NCBI GenBank assembly: GCA_004123355.1
Contig: SCHM01000002.1
Location: forward strand, 8,219,569 to 8,283,568
DNA: 64,000 bases
From: Amphirosellinia nigrospora
Taxonomy: Eukaryota > Ascomycota > Sordariomycetes > Xylariales > Xylariaceae
Reading direction: 5' to 3'
This document shows, one piece after another, positions 11,460 through 23,483 of the stretch. Position numbers and translations under genes: made by a program. Position 1 is the stretch's first letter. Every line of letters begins with the position of its first letter. The notes under the pieces are model-generated. The model was not told where the DNA came from. It ran no database searches and worked only from the letters and a program-made list of their open reading frames with translations.

Positions 11460-14400
11460 ATGAATTCCTTGTGGTCCTCAAAACAAGCCGGCGACGGCCC
11501 CGACGCTGTTAAGAACCCCGTTGACGTCGCCGACACCGGAGTTGCTGATATCGGCCCTGGATTGCCGAAGACGCCATCCAACAACGCCTCTTCTCAAAGG
11601 CCGCCCATCCAGCGGAACCAGCTGCCGTTGAATCCTCCCAGCCAGCCACCGCCGGGCACTCCAAACACACAGCCTGCCGATTCGCTTTCGCTGGCGCAGC
11701 TTAGGCGCATCGTTTCCGAATTTCCTAGAGCAGAAGCCGCTGCATACGACTTCGAGTATGCCGACACAGCACCCCATGCTGAGGAGATAGACGAGTGGTT
11801 TTCTTATCAGTTCTGGCAGTTTGTCCGTCTTGTCAATGCCCAGAGAGCGTACGAATCGCAATGGGAACATGACCTGGCTGCGAAGGAAGAGGAAGTTACA
11901 TGGGACGAGGCGACCGAAGACGTCAGATCTACCTTTATACGCCAGGCCTTGGAGGAGTCGAGGTCGGACGACACTACTGTTTGTACTGCTGCAACAGGCA
12001 AACTTGTTTACCTCGTTTTAGGTAGATGGGCAGACACCGCTGGCCCTCCTACTGGCGATACGTCTAAGCTTAGAACATTTGCAACCTCAAGACAACTCGT
12101 TGCCATAAAGGCTGGTGTTAAAGCTATTGCTGAGTTGGGTGGGGTCTCTGTCATATGGCAGCAACTGCACAAATACCTCGATTCCGCCTTGTATGTTGTT
12201 AGAGTTTCTAATGTGCGTTTAGTCTCACTAATCATAGTTTAGATCTGACGAGATGATTGTGTCACAATCTCATAACAGACAGGAGGTTCAGGATGTGCTC
12301 GTGAACTTGATGACAATCATGTACATGTTTATTCAAACCGTCGTCGGCGACTCTGAGGGGATGGAGTCTGTGAGAGAGCAACTTAGTAAGTAATACGAAT
12401 TGAGCAAACAAGGCCAATAGACTAAAAATTGCAGTATCGTTGCAACCATGCATGCCAATTTACATGCTTTCAGTTGTGACGAAATTCCGCTTTTTTGAGC
12501 CAAAGGACGATGCTGTTGTCGTTCCCCATATCCAAGTTGGTTCACTTGACTCTCTAATGCTTTTAAGCATCCTTGCTGACTATTGTTTAGGCGCTCCTAT
12601 TACTATGGAAATCAATTCTGCTTATCTTTGGAGGCACCAAGGAAATCGACGAGACAAAGCAGGCCCTGAGGGAGAGTATGACTGATGACAAAGACAAGAA
12701 CACAATTACCGCTTCACCTTTAGATTACCATGTCTTCCGGCAGGAAATCACCTCGAAATACCCAGCATATATGCCTCCCCAATCGAAAATACCATTAGAT
12801 TCAGATAATATCTCGCTATTGCCACCTTTACCTAACCACCCAACCAGAAATAATGGTTCTAACGGAATCTTACCTGCCCCACCAGGAACACAAAGCGGCG
12901 GCGCCTCAATCCTACATCAACCTGTACATATCGCTACTCCTGCCCTCTCCCCCCTTCTCCAATTGTGGGTGGGAAAGGGGGCAAGAAACAGAATTACCAA
13001 ACAAACCAGAATTTTCCGTTCCTGTATCCCCCACTAGACGAAACTAGTAATAGTGCTGGGGGCAAGGGTGCTGCGGGTTTTCAACAAGCACTAGTCGGAA
13101 GGAAATGGGAAGGCAGTGATGTCCCTGCTTCTATTCTTGAGGCAGGTGAGCTGTTTTCTAAGAGAGTGCGTATGACGCGCGCCACAAGACAGCTTTGGGA
13201 ACAACGCCAGTTATTTCAGAGATTTGAAAGAGGCTGGGAACAGCTCGAAAACGAGGGCGATGATATCACTGAAATGGATCTCGATGCTCTGGGCCTTGAT
13301 GATGACCACATCGACTCAGATAAACTTCTCGATTTTATCCAAAAAAGAGAGGAGAAGACGCAGGCGCCCAAAATTGACTATGGCCCTAATCGAGGCGTCT
13401 CGATAGATATCAAACGACGTCTTGAGACCGTGGAGGAATTCTATGTGGGTTATACAACACACCTTTGCATAGTGACTTGGTGCTAACTTGTTCTTAGAAA
13501 GCCTCCCTACCTCAGCTACAATCGTTAGTAATTGTACTCATGAAAGTCCTTCTAGCATCAGTGACGGCGAATATTTCTGCTGGTTCCTACACTCAGTCCG
13601 GGCCAGCACCGACAACTACTCGCGAAAGTGGCAGGCCCGTTTGGAATCGATCTGTGGACAGTTCATCAGGAACTAATGGTTCCCTGAACCAAGACCTCGC
13701 AGCACACGCAAACGATGCATATGCTGGGAGAAACATGGAAATTGAGGCCAAAGCATCAACCGCGGTCATCCTCCTACTTCTCAAATGGCTGAAGCTATCA
13801 CGTAAGCACTACCAACACATTGATGATAACGCATCTGTCTAACTATTGTAGATGTCTTGAAATTCGAATATTTAACTCAACTCTTGCTGGATTCTAATTA
13901 CCTCCCGCTAGTGCTTAAGTTATTCGCCCATCAAGATATCCAGCAGGTCGTTGATAGCAAAGCGGATCACGTCGAGCACAGGTAAGCATTGGACTATAAT
14001 CTACTATATACACAGTCTGACATGTTGCAAGCTTTTTTAATTTTTGTAACCAACGTGCACAACCTGGTGATAAATTACCCGCTGAGCCCAACGAAATTGA
14101 GGCCGCAGAGGATGAAAGCGAGGACGAAGCTGCACCTCCACCTATTAGACGTCGACGATCCCCACTAGATCCCGAAGAGGGCCAAGCCGAGAATGAAGGG
14201 GCTTCACAGCAAGCCGTGGAGCAGAGTTCTAGCCGTCCTGAAGTAGATGAGTTGGGCTACCCTCTCAATCCCTTGCCCCAGGAACCGATCACCGACTTTT
14301 CGTGGCGGAACTTCTTCTCACTCATCAACTACCTGCGTATCATGCAGAAGATATGCAAAAACAAAGCACACCGCAACTTACTACTTGTGCAGTACAAGTC

Positions 14401-14863
14401 TTCCAACATCATTCGCAAATCTCTAAAAATACCCCAAAACGAGCTGCGCTTGTATACCCTAAAACTATTCAAGAACCAGGTTCCCTACTGCGGCCGTAAG
14501 TGGCGGCAGAGTAACATGCGCGTGATTACTGCAGTTTACCTTCATTGTCGGCCCGAGTTACGTGATGAGTGGCTCGCTGGGAGCGACGTGGATGCCGAGG
14601 TTGAAGAAGCCCTCCCCCTGGAGCAGGCCCTTCGGAGCCTGACGCACTGGTTTAACGTCCGTATGTATTCTGACGAAATGGCGCCCGAGATTAGGGCCGC
14701 TCTTCGTAACCAGCAGGATTTCTTTAGGCGTGAGCTTGAGAAGCTTGAAATCTGGGGTGAAGGTAGTATACATAGTGCTGTATTGCAAAACGATGGTGGA
14801 GAGTGGGAACAACAACCCCCTCCTGGTACAGTTTGGAGAATGGGACCTCCCATGGATCATTGA
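11460..14863 (+). CDS. PRO22: STRIPAK complex scaffold, STRIP1/FAR11 family (PRO22/HAM-2)
   Basis: Seven exons: 11460-12190, 12243-12385, 12435-12535, 12591-13444, 13498-13801, 13852-13981 and 14032-14863, with six introns of 49-55 bp. The product is about 1,031 residues. The N-terminal half matches the N1221 domain of STRIP proteins (LSLAQLRRIVSEFPRAE; EIDEWFSYQFWQF; LLLLWKSILLIFGGTKEIDE) and the C-terminal half the DUF3402 region (NFPFLYPPLD; LRIMQKICKNKAHRN; FKNQVPYCGRKWRQSN). The family anchors PP2A, striatin and kinases in STRIPAK, which in filamentous fungi governs hyphal fusion and fruiting-body development. One anomaly: within exon 4 the frame changes at a run of six C (12949-12954), where seven C would keep it open (IATPALSPPSPIVGGKGG). 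This is probably an assembly error. The start at 11460 is the first ATG in frame with the conserved domain. Confidence 0.88.
12949..12954 (+). other. Frame change at a C homopolymer in the STRIPAK subunit gene
   Basis: Upstream the conserved protein reads in the frame ending ...HIATPA; downstream it reads VGGKGGKKQNYQTNQ in a different frame. One additional C in the six-C run joins them without a gap. An intron is less likely because no GT-AG pair nearby restores the frame while keeping the glycine/lysine motif. Confidence 0.75.
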
Positions 14864-15508
14864 TGATGCAAGGAAATGTTAAATAACAAGGACGGTATTT
14901 CGAGCCTGCTGACTACTTGCTCTATTCGATGGATGAACTTGAGCATTCAAAAGCGTAACTCCGAGCATGAAAGTAATTGCCCCTCTCGGCAGCAGGTTAA
15001 CCTATTGTCATCACATGCTGGCTAAATTTAAATCATCGACGTACTAGTCATATTGTGTCCAAATCTTGAGACCAACAGGTTTAGCAGTGAAAGAAATGTC
15101 GAATGTCACAAACGAGTCTTGACCAGATGTTCTGAAAACAAATAGAAATTGGGTATTTTTGGTATCAAGAAAGGAAGATACAACAATGCTAGAACAACCG
15201 CATTTTAAGTAAACAAGGAACATTGCAGGGAGGTTTCCTGCGTAATGACAGTCCGACCAGACCAGTGAACACCGAGCGTAGATGCATGTCGCGTGCGTTC
15301 GTAGTATAACATCCTTCCCCAAGCCTCCCTAGTACTCCCCATTAATCTAGATACCTTGGCACCTTGGGCTTTGGGTCCCTTCCCCACCGATAACACAAGA
15401 CTCCGTCCATACCCTCGATCCCCGAGCGCCTGACAGGAATGGCTATGATACAAAGCCGACACTTGCTCTTATCCGGCAATACCGTATTTACGGGCCGTAG
15501 AGATGCTC
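14864..15508. other. Intergenic region between convergent genes
   Basis: About 650 bp between the 3' ends of the STRIPAK subunit (plus) and the KAR9-like gene (minus). It should carry both terminator regions. I see only overlapping short frames (for example 15205-15462 minus) without domains. Confidence 0.5.
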
Positions 15509-18500
15509 CTAGTTTCTCCTAAACAGCCGTTTTGTGCTGCCTACCTTCCCTATCTCGCCAAATCTGTCGTCTGGTTTCTTTTTTTGGTACCCATGTGTCT
15601 GCGAGGACAACGAGGACAGCGAGGACAGTGATGGCCTCAGCTGTTCAGACGAAGTAGAAGTAGCAAGTCGCTCACCACTAGCTAGGCGGACCTTGTGCTT
15701 CACACTCTCGATCCAGGCGCGGCTCTCGTCACTAATTTCTCTCCGTTTGATTGCTTTAGGCCCAGCGAGACCGAGGGAGCTATCCTCTTCATCCCAATCA
15801 ACATGTGACGAAGCCCGCGACCTCACTGATGTTGCAGATGCTGGTGTGTTAGCATTTTCCTGCAGATTTGAAGTCTTAGTCAGCGGTGTTTTAGGACCCT
15901 TAGTTATTCCCTCCTCGCTTGGATTCCTTCTAGTCTTCCGAACGGTGATGGGCGTCATTGGTGAGCCAAGTGAGGAACCAGGACGGCTTCCAGGGCTCGA
16001 CCCTGCGCGTTTGTTTGCGGCAGAAACGGCGTCGGTAATTTCAACTTTACCCTCGCCCTTTGATCGAGAACCGTGATGGATTGCGTAATCTCGTAGATAC
16101 TCTCCAAGATCGGACCACCCACCACCTACTCGTACCATCACTCGCTCATTCTGTTCACCAACACAGCGAATGAAGAGTTTTATAGGCATCTCGCCAGACC
16201 GAGAGAGATGATAGAGTCGTATCCCTTGGCTACTCGTTGATCGTGCACGAGTATCTCGTACTGGGGCTAGCATGAAGGAGGGTGTTCCACTTCGTGAATA
16301 TGGAGTCCCCATCCGGGAATCTGCTCGCGAAGAAAGCGCCGATGTTGGACGACGCGATGAATCAGAATAACGAGGCTTTGGTCGTGAAGGCAATTGAAGG
16401 TCAGGTGGGTTTAAGTTGATACCGCGCTTTTTTAATTCAATCTTTGCTGGTATGGTCTCCAGTAATTCCCTAAGTTGTTTTTGTAGATGATCATCGTCAT
16501 TAATTGAACTGATTATGCTCATGCGGCTTGGGCTGCCAAGCTGACTGTCCCATTCAAATGACGCATCTGGATCGAAAATTTCGGGTGGCTCAAGAGGAGT
16601 TCGGGGTGGCGAACTTTCAGGGCCAGGGAGTGGTGCTATCTCGGGAAGGTCTTTGAATGTAACTGAGGTTGATCTTGGCTTGTACCTTAGAGGTGGTGAG
16701 CTGGGTGGACTTATGGCATCGCTTGAGAACGGTTGATTAGGGTCTGGTAGATGAGGCAACTCGGGCTCAATGGATGCTTCACGAAAGGTACCACGATCAG
16801 AATAGTCCGGCGAGTAGCTTGAAGATCCATGATGGATAACGGAAGCAACCGAGGGATCGCTTCTTTTTCGTGCTTCAAGATATGTTGGGGGGAGTTCGGG
16901 TTCCTCATCTTCCTCATTCACTGATTCCAATATGGAAGGTTCAAAATCCTCTTCGAAAGGTTGTAATAACGCTTCGTGCTTCAATGATTGATTAGCAGGC
17001 TGACGAACAATATTCCTGTTTACCTCCGACAAAACGAGATTTTGGCTGGAGTCATTGTAAGCATCTCCCACATCTTCTGATCCGTCGTAAGTCGAGTTTG
17101 ATTGTTTTTTGATCTGTTTGGTTCGTGATGCACTGAGAGGTACAGTCGATAATTCTTGGTCATCAAATTTCGGTGACGCCAACCTATCCGAGTTTTGGTC
17201 ATTATCAGACTCCGAGTCTTTCAACCAAGCCCCAAACTCGATTACACGCTGATGTGCGGTATGCTTTGAGGGACCTTTGACTTGCGACGTCATTTTCGCA
17301 GCGTCTTTTCTCGACTGGTCTGCTAGGATTCTAACTGCCCAAGATTCCCGATCTTCTTCTTCCGGGGGTTCATAGTCTGAAAACACTGGACTCGTGGGCA
17401 TTTTCGTCGGGCTTTCATCTTGAATTTGAATTTTCGGCTGTGGGGTTTGCGGGAGAGACATTTTGTTCATACCACGGGCCATGAACAAATTTGTGTACTC
17501 GCCTTCCCTTACTTTTCGCTCTGCTGTGGTTACCCAGTCTGCATAATCTCGTTCGATCGATTCCATGCGGTCCAACCATTCTTCTGGGAGCGTGTCCACC
17601 GCTCCTTCAAGTGTATCCAGCATGAAGTCTAGGTCACGCCCTGGCCTTGCAACCTTCTGCTGTAAAACTGTTTTTATAACATCGAAATCTTTTTGCGCAA
17701 GGCGTGGCGCCGAAGATCCAATATCCCCATTGTCCTCAGTTGAATTAGGAAAGGCACGGGATGGTAACTCGATGGCGCTCCATCCAGACCGCAGAGCTAC
17801 TTCAGCATCCGAGATCATTGTTAGTAACGACGGGACTTTGTGCAGGACAACTAGCCTGATACTCCAAGTATGCAACAGCCTTGATAGCTTAGATAAGGCA
17901 GGAAGAGTCCGGACAGTTATTGCAGTAACAACAGCAGTTAGGTCCTCCAATTTGGCGAACGAGAAGGCAGAAGCCACTGAACGACCTGCATCAGAGAACG
18001 GAGTCCCTGGCCGAGATAGTGGAAGAATGTGGTTGTGCAGGACTTGATTCTTGATCTCCTCTAAATCCAAACCCTCCATATCTTGGTGTATCTCCTCGAT
18101 TCGCTTCTCGTAACGGATTACATCATCAGCTGGAAGGCTACCATAGTAAATAATGTCAGAAGATGAAGTAGCCTCTTGAATGTCTCCAGATAGCTTAGTT
18201 TCGAATAATTTCCTTCTCCCAGGTGGAGGTATCTCAAAACCATTTGATGTGCTATCTGAAGGCCATGGCCAGTCAGAAAGCTCATCCAGCCAAATATAAA
18301 TCGTCTTAGAGGCAATGGCAATTTTTAAAGCAAACGCCTGCTCAGAAACAGACGCCCGCTCGAGACAGACTTTGAGAGAGCCAGCAGGAGATTGAAGGGC
18401 GTCAAAAGCCGTGGCGGGTGTGAGTTGTGAGAGCAAATCGTCAGGTGGGTGTTGTTGGCGAGCCGGTGAGGGTGACTTGGTACGCAAAGGAGGCGGCCGT

Positions 18501-18595
18501 GCCCGTAGAGTGCCATGCGGGCCGTCAGGCGTAGAAAGGTGTAGTTCAGACATGGTCAGGTGTGTACTTTCAACACTTCTGCAATTCCTCGACAT
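15509..18595 (-). CDS. KAR9: KAR9-like spindle/nuclear positioning protein with GAS2-related motif
   Basis: A single uninterrupted frame of 1,028 codons. The N-terminal third (about residues 60-420) matches the fungal KAR9 domain, with a spectrin-like helical region (SKTIYIWLDELSDWPWP; LSKLSRLLHTWSIRLVVL; LDTLEGAVDTLPEEWLDRM). A long Ser/Pro/Glu-rich, presumably disordered middle follows. Near residues 795-840 a segment (ERVMVRVGGGWSDLGEYL) resembles the core of GAS2-related microtubule-binding domains. The tail is basic and Ser-rich. Kar9 links the EB1-type protein at microtubule plus ends to myosin V and orients the spindle and nucleus. I did not see a clear SxIP EB1-binding motif. The start at 18595 is the longest; the second Met at 18553 has a good context (ACC before ATG) and may be the true start. 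Not a single frame break is seen, unlike several neighbours. Confidence 0.72.
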   Translation of the reverse strand: MSRNCRSVESTHLTMSELHLSTPDGPHGTLRARPPPLRTKSPSPARQQHPPDDLLSQLTPATAFDALQSPAGSLKVCLERASVSEQAFALKIAIASKTIYIWLDELSDWPWPSDSTSNGFEIPPPGRRKLFETKLSGDIQEATSSSDIIYYGSLPADDVIRYEKRIEEIHQDMEGLDLEEIKNQVLHNHILPLSRPGTPFSDAGRSVASAFSFAKLEDLTAVVTAITVRTLPALSKLSRLLHTWSIRLVVLHKVPSLLTMISDAEVALRSGWSAIELPSRAFPNSTEDNGDIGSSAPRLAQKDFDVIKTVLQQKVARPGRDLDFMLDTLEGAVDTLPEEWLDRMESIERDYADWVTTAERKVREGEYTNLFMARGMNKMSLPQTPQPKIQIQDESPTKMPTSPVFSDYEPPEEEDRESWAVRILADQSRKDAAKMTSQVKGPSKHTAHQRVIEFGAWLKDSESDNDQNSDRLASPKFDDQELSTVPLSASRTKQIKKQSNSTYDGSEDVGDAYNDSSQNLVLSEVNRNIVRQPANQSLKHEALLQPFEEDFEPSILESVNEEDEEPELPPTYLEARKRSDPSVASVIHHGSSSYSPDYSDRGTFREASIEPELPHLPDPNQPFSSDAISPPSSPPLRYKPRSTSVTFKDLPEIAPLPGPESSPPRTPLEPPEIFDPDASFEWDSQLGSPSRMSIISSINDDDHLQKQLRELLETIPAKIELKKRGINLNPPDLQLPSRPKPRYSDSSRRPTSALSSRADSRMGTPYSRSGTPSFMLAPVRDTRARSTSSQGIRLYHLSRSGEMPIKLFIRCVGEQNERVMVRVGGGWSDLGEYLRDYAIHHGSRSKGEGKVEITDAVSAANKRAGSSPGSRPGSSLGSPMTPITVRKTRRNPSEEGITKGPKTPLTKTSNLQENANTPASATSVRSRASSHVDWDEEDSSLGLAGPKAIKRREISDESRAWIESVKHKVRLASGERLATSTSSEQLRPSLSSLSSLSSQTHGYQKKKPDDRFGEIGKVGSTKRLFRRN

Positions 18596-20717
18596 TACTG
18601 GTTTTTCCTGATAACATGCGCAGTCCGATAAAACAGACCAATCCGGGACGAAGGGCGAAATCAGGTGGATGGATCCATTGTATGAAGCAGCGGGTTGAGA
18701 TGATCGTCTGGAGTTGGCATGGCCCCGAACAGGATTTCGATCACTCTGTTCACCGTCTGTCCCGCTGGTTCCTCAGGACCGACCGGTTGGGAGCACAAAT
18801 GGAGCAGCTTATGTCCAGGTTGATCGTGGTGTTTCTGGAATCCGGAAAGTCGCTAGGAAAGTAGGTCTCGGGAGCCACGTTTTGCTACAGGTTCGGAGGG
18901 TGCCGAATTAAACCAGGAGAGACAGGACGACTAGGTGAAAGCCGCCGCGTGTAGGATTGCACTGGTTCGATGGGGAGTAATTTTACTATGTAAAGAATGA
19001 CGTTCGATGCCGGCAGTACAGTCGGTTAACCGATGCAGGCTGGAATCGAGGGGTTAGGTATACGACGGAAATAGGACAAAAAAAGAAATGGGAAACAGAG
19101 GAACCGGATGAGAAGTAGGGCCTTGTGCAACTAACGGCACGAGGGGAAAAGAATGGAGAGACAAAGACGGTCGTGGTCAGTCAGCCATGGGCAGTGGGCA
19201 GAGGGCAGTGGGTAGAGATGAGGGAAGATCCGTTTGATGGGCGGCTGGTTGAATGAGTTTTCGGTCACAGACGAACACTCTTAACACATGGCGTCGACGG
19301 GCTTCCAAGCTTGGTCGGAGGATTCTGATTAACTGATTAATCGGAAGTCGGTAGGCATCGAAGCAGGGAAGCAGGACGGGCTGCGCATTCTCTACTCTGA
19401 GTCCCACTGCCAGACACGTCTTGTCCCCAAGCAAGAGGTGAAAGAAAGAAGAGAGAAGGGGTTGGGGGATGGGGGATTGGGGATGGAAAGTAGGAGATAG
19501 AGTCCGAGGCCGTCGCGAGATTCAGACTCCCGAAGCTTATTACAGCAGAAAGCGAGACCAGACCTACCTGGTAGCGCTTGCTGTCGATTTGTCGCAGCGC
19601 GGCAATCCAATCTGTTAAACCTACCCAGATGGGGACTAAGGTGTTGCTTTTGCAAGGGGATACAGCAGTAGCGTGCAGCTGTACAGAATCAGAAAGCCGA
19701 GTACGGTTAGCAAACCAGCTTTGCCCCAGAAAAACAACCAAATAGTTGAAAGTAATGGACACATCCTTGTTCCGAAGCGGCTAGCTAGCGACCCAAAATA
19801 ACACACAAAATTAGCTGCAGGTACATCCGCCTAGGTTCTATCGGACTGTTTATGAAATCTATTTCTTCATTCACTGAATAAATTTGTTCCTATCTACAGT
19901 ACCTCTGCAGGTTGCTGTACACTAGTCGAAAAGGCACTGTTCAAGCATGAGGGAAGTAATGGCACAGGATCTATGTACCGTACTGTAAAATGGAGAATTG
20001 GGCAGATCTACCTACGTTTGATACCACTTACACGTGTATATACTGTCCCCCGGCGGTTAACCGGTGCAAGATTAGTGTGCCCAGTACGCAGCCTTCTGAA
20101 TGATTACTGTGCGCTGACTTGGTTCTGACTTGGTTGCTCTACCGACCTATCACAAGATACCTACGTATATAGATATGTAACACCCTATGCAGGTCATTCT
20201 GCGTGTTGCGTGCTCCTAACCGCAATCCCCCAGAAGCTCGCCCGAAATCAAGGATAATCATATGCCAGCCCTAGGCGTACAGAAACAAGTTCAATGACCA
20301 TGGCTTTAACTTGCTGGGTGTATTACACACAGGTACTTGGAGTTTTGCTCCAGGATATCTGTAGCACCTAAACAGCCCACTATTTTAGTTGAATAGGTGT
20401 ACTGTGCAACTCGTGGTAGCGGGGCTATGGGTGACTGCTGGCAAGTGCCGGACTAGACTAAGTTCCAGCACATCAGCTCTTAGACGATCTTACGCGTGAT
20501 CCGAGTTCCACGACACCTTGTTTCGCGCCATTCGTTCTCGCAGCGCACTTAAACAAGACCATGGCTCTCATCAACCTATAGATACTACACTATCAACAAG
20601 TCTAAATAAAGCAACTAATAGGAAGGTCACCGTCCGCTTTACAACTCAGCGGCTGTCTGCCCTAAGCACCGAGCTCCATAACAGTAGCCATAAGCGCAAG
20701 GGATCACGGTCGTCGTC
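18596..20717. promoter_or_regulatory. 2.1-kb divergent intergenic region between KAR9-like and cystinosin genes
   Basis: Both flanking genes read away from this region. On the minus strand the 19,430-19,500 interval is C/T-rich (long stretches of TCCCC/CTTTCTT), typical of a fungal promoter or leader for the KAR9-like gene. Short frames at 18562-18911 (plus) and 19177-19762 (minus) overlap one another in different phases and carry no domain. An open frame that ends in TGA overlapping the cystinosin ATG (20719-20721) has no ATG of its own. No RNA gene recognised. Confidence 0.5.
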
Positions 20718-21599
20718 ATGAGTTTCCTTGAATTTGTATCTGCTCTATTCGGCTGGGTCTATACGCTTTGCTGGTCCTTGTCCTTCTACCCACAAGCGAT
20801 TCTGAATTTCAGACAAAAATCTACGAGCGGGACGACTGTGGATTTCCCATTTCTTAACGTACTCGGTTCGTCTACACCCCGGCTCCTGCGGCCACACGCT
20901 GACTGAAAATGTCATAGGCTTCGCTTCCTACTTCATATATACCTGCGCGCTATACTGGTCACCGCTCATCCGTCATCAGTATGCCCTCCGTAACAAAGAC
21001 CATACGCCAACTGTGGCCTTGAATGACGTCGTCTTCGCTCTCCATGCCCTTATTCTCACCGCTATCTTAAACACTCAATACTTTCTACCGTCGGTGTGGG
21101 GTTTGAGCAGTCGGCGGGTCGGAAGCCTTCTCGCTTCATTACTGGAGTCTTCACTGGCTGCATCATCGGGGTGGTCCTCATTATATTCGTTGTAGCATCT
21201 CAACCGCAAACCGCCGACCCAAAGATTGCGTGGGCGTGGCTTGACGTAATCTATGTCATATCCTTCGTCAAGCTGCTCGTGACCGCGGTCAAATACGCGC
21301 CGCAGCTTATGTATAACTTACGCAATCGCAGCACTAAGGGTTGGGATATCACGCAGATCTTGCTTGACTTTACAGGAGGCCTGTTGAGTATCGCGCAACT
21401 GGGTATAGATTCATATCTGCAACGTGATTGGTCTGGTGTAACGGGTAACCCGGTCAAGTTTTTCCTGGGAAATGTGAGCATGTTCTACGACTTGTTATTT
21501 ATGGGACAACACTATTGTCTTTACAGGGACGATGGATCAAAAAGAGATGGGGAACGAGAGACACTTCTAGAAAGAGATGCGGATAGAAGACTTGATTGA
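20718..21599 (+). CDS. ERS1: Cystinosin-type lysosomal/vacuolar cystine transporter (PQ-loop family)
   Basis: Exon 1 (20718-20865) and exon 2 (20918-21599) are separated by a 52-bp intron with donor GTTCGT, branch GCTGACT and acceptor CATAG. The product is about 276 residues with some seven hydrophobic segments. Two PQ motifs are visible: SFYPQ (residues 22-26) with the downstream NFRQKSTSG, and [19 protein letters not shown] in the second half, the hallmark of cystinosin/Ers1. The family exports cystine from the vacuole or lysosome by proton symport. The frame changes at a run of four G (21098-21101): one additional G joins [11 protein letters not shown] to [10 protein letters not shown]. 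The spacing leaves no room for an intron, so an assembly deletion is the likely cause. The tail [14 protein letters not shown] may hold a dileucine-type sorting signal (inference). Confidence 0.85.
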
Positions 21600-22439
21600 T
21601 TGAGATATATATACACCTAGATCTGGTTCTGGGGGTTTTTATATAGGTATTGAAGTCGGTCGAGGGTCCTGATGGTTTGTCAACTTATGAACGAAATCTT
21701 AGATTGCATAGTTGGTGCCATGATACCTAAGTGCCCAAAACGAAGTGTAGCATTTCGAAGCTTCCCGCCCTCACAAGACAAAACCCAGCTTAGCTAACCG
21801 GCGGATGCTAGAGCAACCGTCTAATAAAGTGCTACATAGCGTCATAAGTTGTTGAAGTTGTATGTAGCCCCAGAAGCAACATACAGAATACCCTAAGCAA
21901 CTTCCCTGCGTCTCACTACAGCTGCCTCGAATGGTTATCCCAACATAGCTACCCCCATTTTAGGCTTAATCAGACTTTTAATTCATTAACATAGAGTTCT
22001 TGAATACTTTCTGTGAAATTAACGAAAGTTTTGATCGATATTGATGGTCTTCTTTAAGTGATCATCGATTGGGCTATGTTGACTGATACCTTGCTGCGGC
22101 CTGCCGTCCACCTGCTATCATTCGCGGTGTATTTATGTAGCAGTGCAATACAGCCAGTCTCAAACTGATCGAACTTATACAGATAGCTTTATACTCATAT
22201 TTTGCCGACTGAACCCTTGTGGGTTCTCGTAGTTCAGACAACGGAACAGTCATAAGTCTACACAAACAGGATCCGGCCACCATTACCAATTGATGAACTC
22301 ATTTCTACCTAACAGGTAGGCCAATGCCTCACCGAAGCGTAACCTTGATAAGCTCGTTCGTCAGACGAGCAGTCTCTACAATCCTAACGCTACCTCCTTA
22401 GTAAATTCCTCCTCCCTTATCGCCCTTACCCTGCACGAG
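21600..22439. other. Intergenic region, nothing identified
   Basis: 840 bp downstream of the cystinosin gene. Only a 71-codon frame at 22074-22289 (minus) without a domain. Moderately AT-rich. No repeats or RNA genes seen. Confidence 0.5.
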
Positions 22440-22830
22440 TTAGATTAACGAGATATAATATCGTGTATCGCCCAGTAGGTTCGTCACCTTATGTCTGCCG
22501 ATCGTGATATACAACCACTGGCCTCTTTTGAAATCATTCTGAAGCTCCATATCCGGCGTAAAATTGTTGAAATATTCCGTACTCCTGGGATTCCTCCTTG
22601 CCATAGCCACAATACTCTTCTGGCAGTATTGATTGGCGGAAGAGCCTGTGAAGGGGCTCTCAGGGTCATCCGTCCATTCGACCTCATCAGACGGAATTTC
22701 CATGTAGCTAATTTCTCCGGAATATGCCACTCCACGACCAAGAAGGGACAGGGCGATCACTTGGGTATTCGATCGGAGACAAAGTCCTCGCAACGAGGGT
22801 ACACAACAGCATAACCTATGTAGTATCCTC
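22440..22830 (-). pseudogene. C-terminal remnant of a HET-domain (heterokaryon incompatibility) gene
   Basis: On the minus strand the frame VPSWSW, followed in another phase by AYSGEISYMEIPSDEVEWTD, matches the typical end of fungal HET-domain proteins (pattern PxWSWMxYxGxIxYMxIPxxxVxW). The downstream part (NQYCQKSIVAMARRNPRS to the stop at 22440) is continuous. Nothing upstream within the next 500 bp looks like the rest of a HET domain, so the gene is truncated, and there is at least one frame change between the two parts. HET proteins trigger incompatibility reactions between unlike strains. The assignment rests on a short motif only. Confidence 0.45.
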
Positions 22831-22839
22831 GACAGTTCT

Positions 22840-23380
22840 ATAGGTAATCAACACTCGTTTCTGATGTACGACATATGGACTTTTAGAAACCCTAACTAAT
22901 AACTATATCGCAAAATCATTCTATGTTGTAGTCCTGAGGTAGCCAGCCAGATTACTGCACGTACACATGTCAACAACTGACCAGTTCACAATTTGACGTG
23001 CTCGTAGTCTACCGTACGTACTATATATTATTTTTTCTAAACCCCCTTAGCGTGTAACGGTTAGGGGAATTATTATCAGCCATTGCTAGACGAAATTATA
23101 GGGCTGTGTAATCTAATTACTTTTATACTGGGAGGTAGCTGGAAGGCGGACATTGTCTCGGGGCTGGCTCTTCTTTGGTAGACTAGGTTTTAACTTATGA
23201 GTATCATTATCCAAACACTTTTACACAGCGCTCTTTATTCTGTACTATGTCCCTCACCACCCTCACATTCTAACACTACCTACTAAACGCTATACTTTGA
23301 TACTTCCCATTGATACTGCTTCCTACAATACTGTAGCACTGCATACACGTTAAGCAATTTTTTGACTATAGACCTTCGTT
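22840..23380. other. Moderately AT-rich intergenic region
   Basis: About 540 bp with many short A/T tracts and no open frame of note. It lies between two small, doubtful frames in the accessory patch. Confidence 0.4.
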
Positions 23381-23483
23381 TTGTCGCATCTCCGCCATGG
23401 ATCATCCTACCTAAACAATCAGCCTGGCCAAGAAGATCCCAATTTAGTATGGTACAGAGCTAAACACTATTGTATTTCAGGGA

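Noticed and set aside
15534-16076. 180-codon plus-strand frame under the KAR9-like gene
   Set aside because: Lies wholly within the long conserved minus-strand frame; Ser/Leu-rich shadow.
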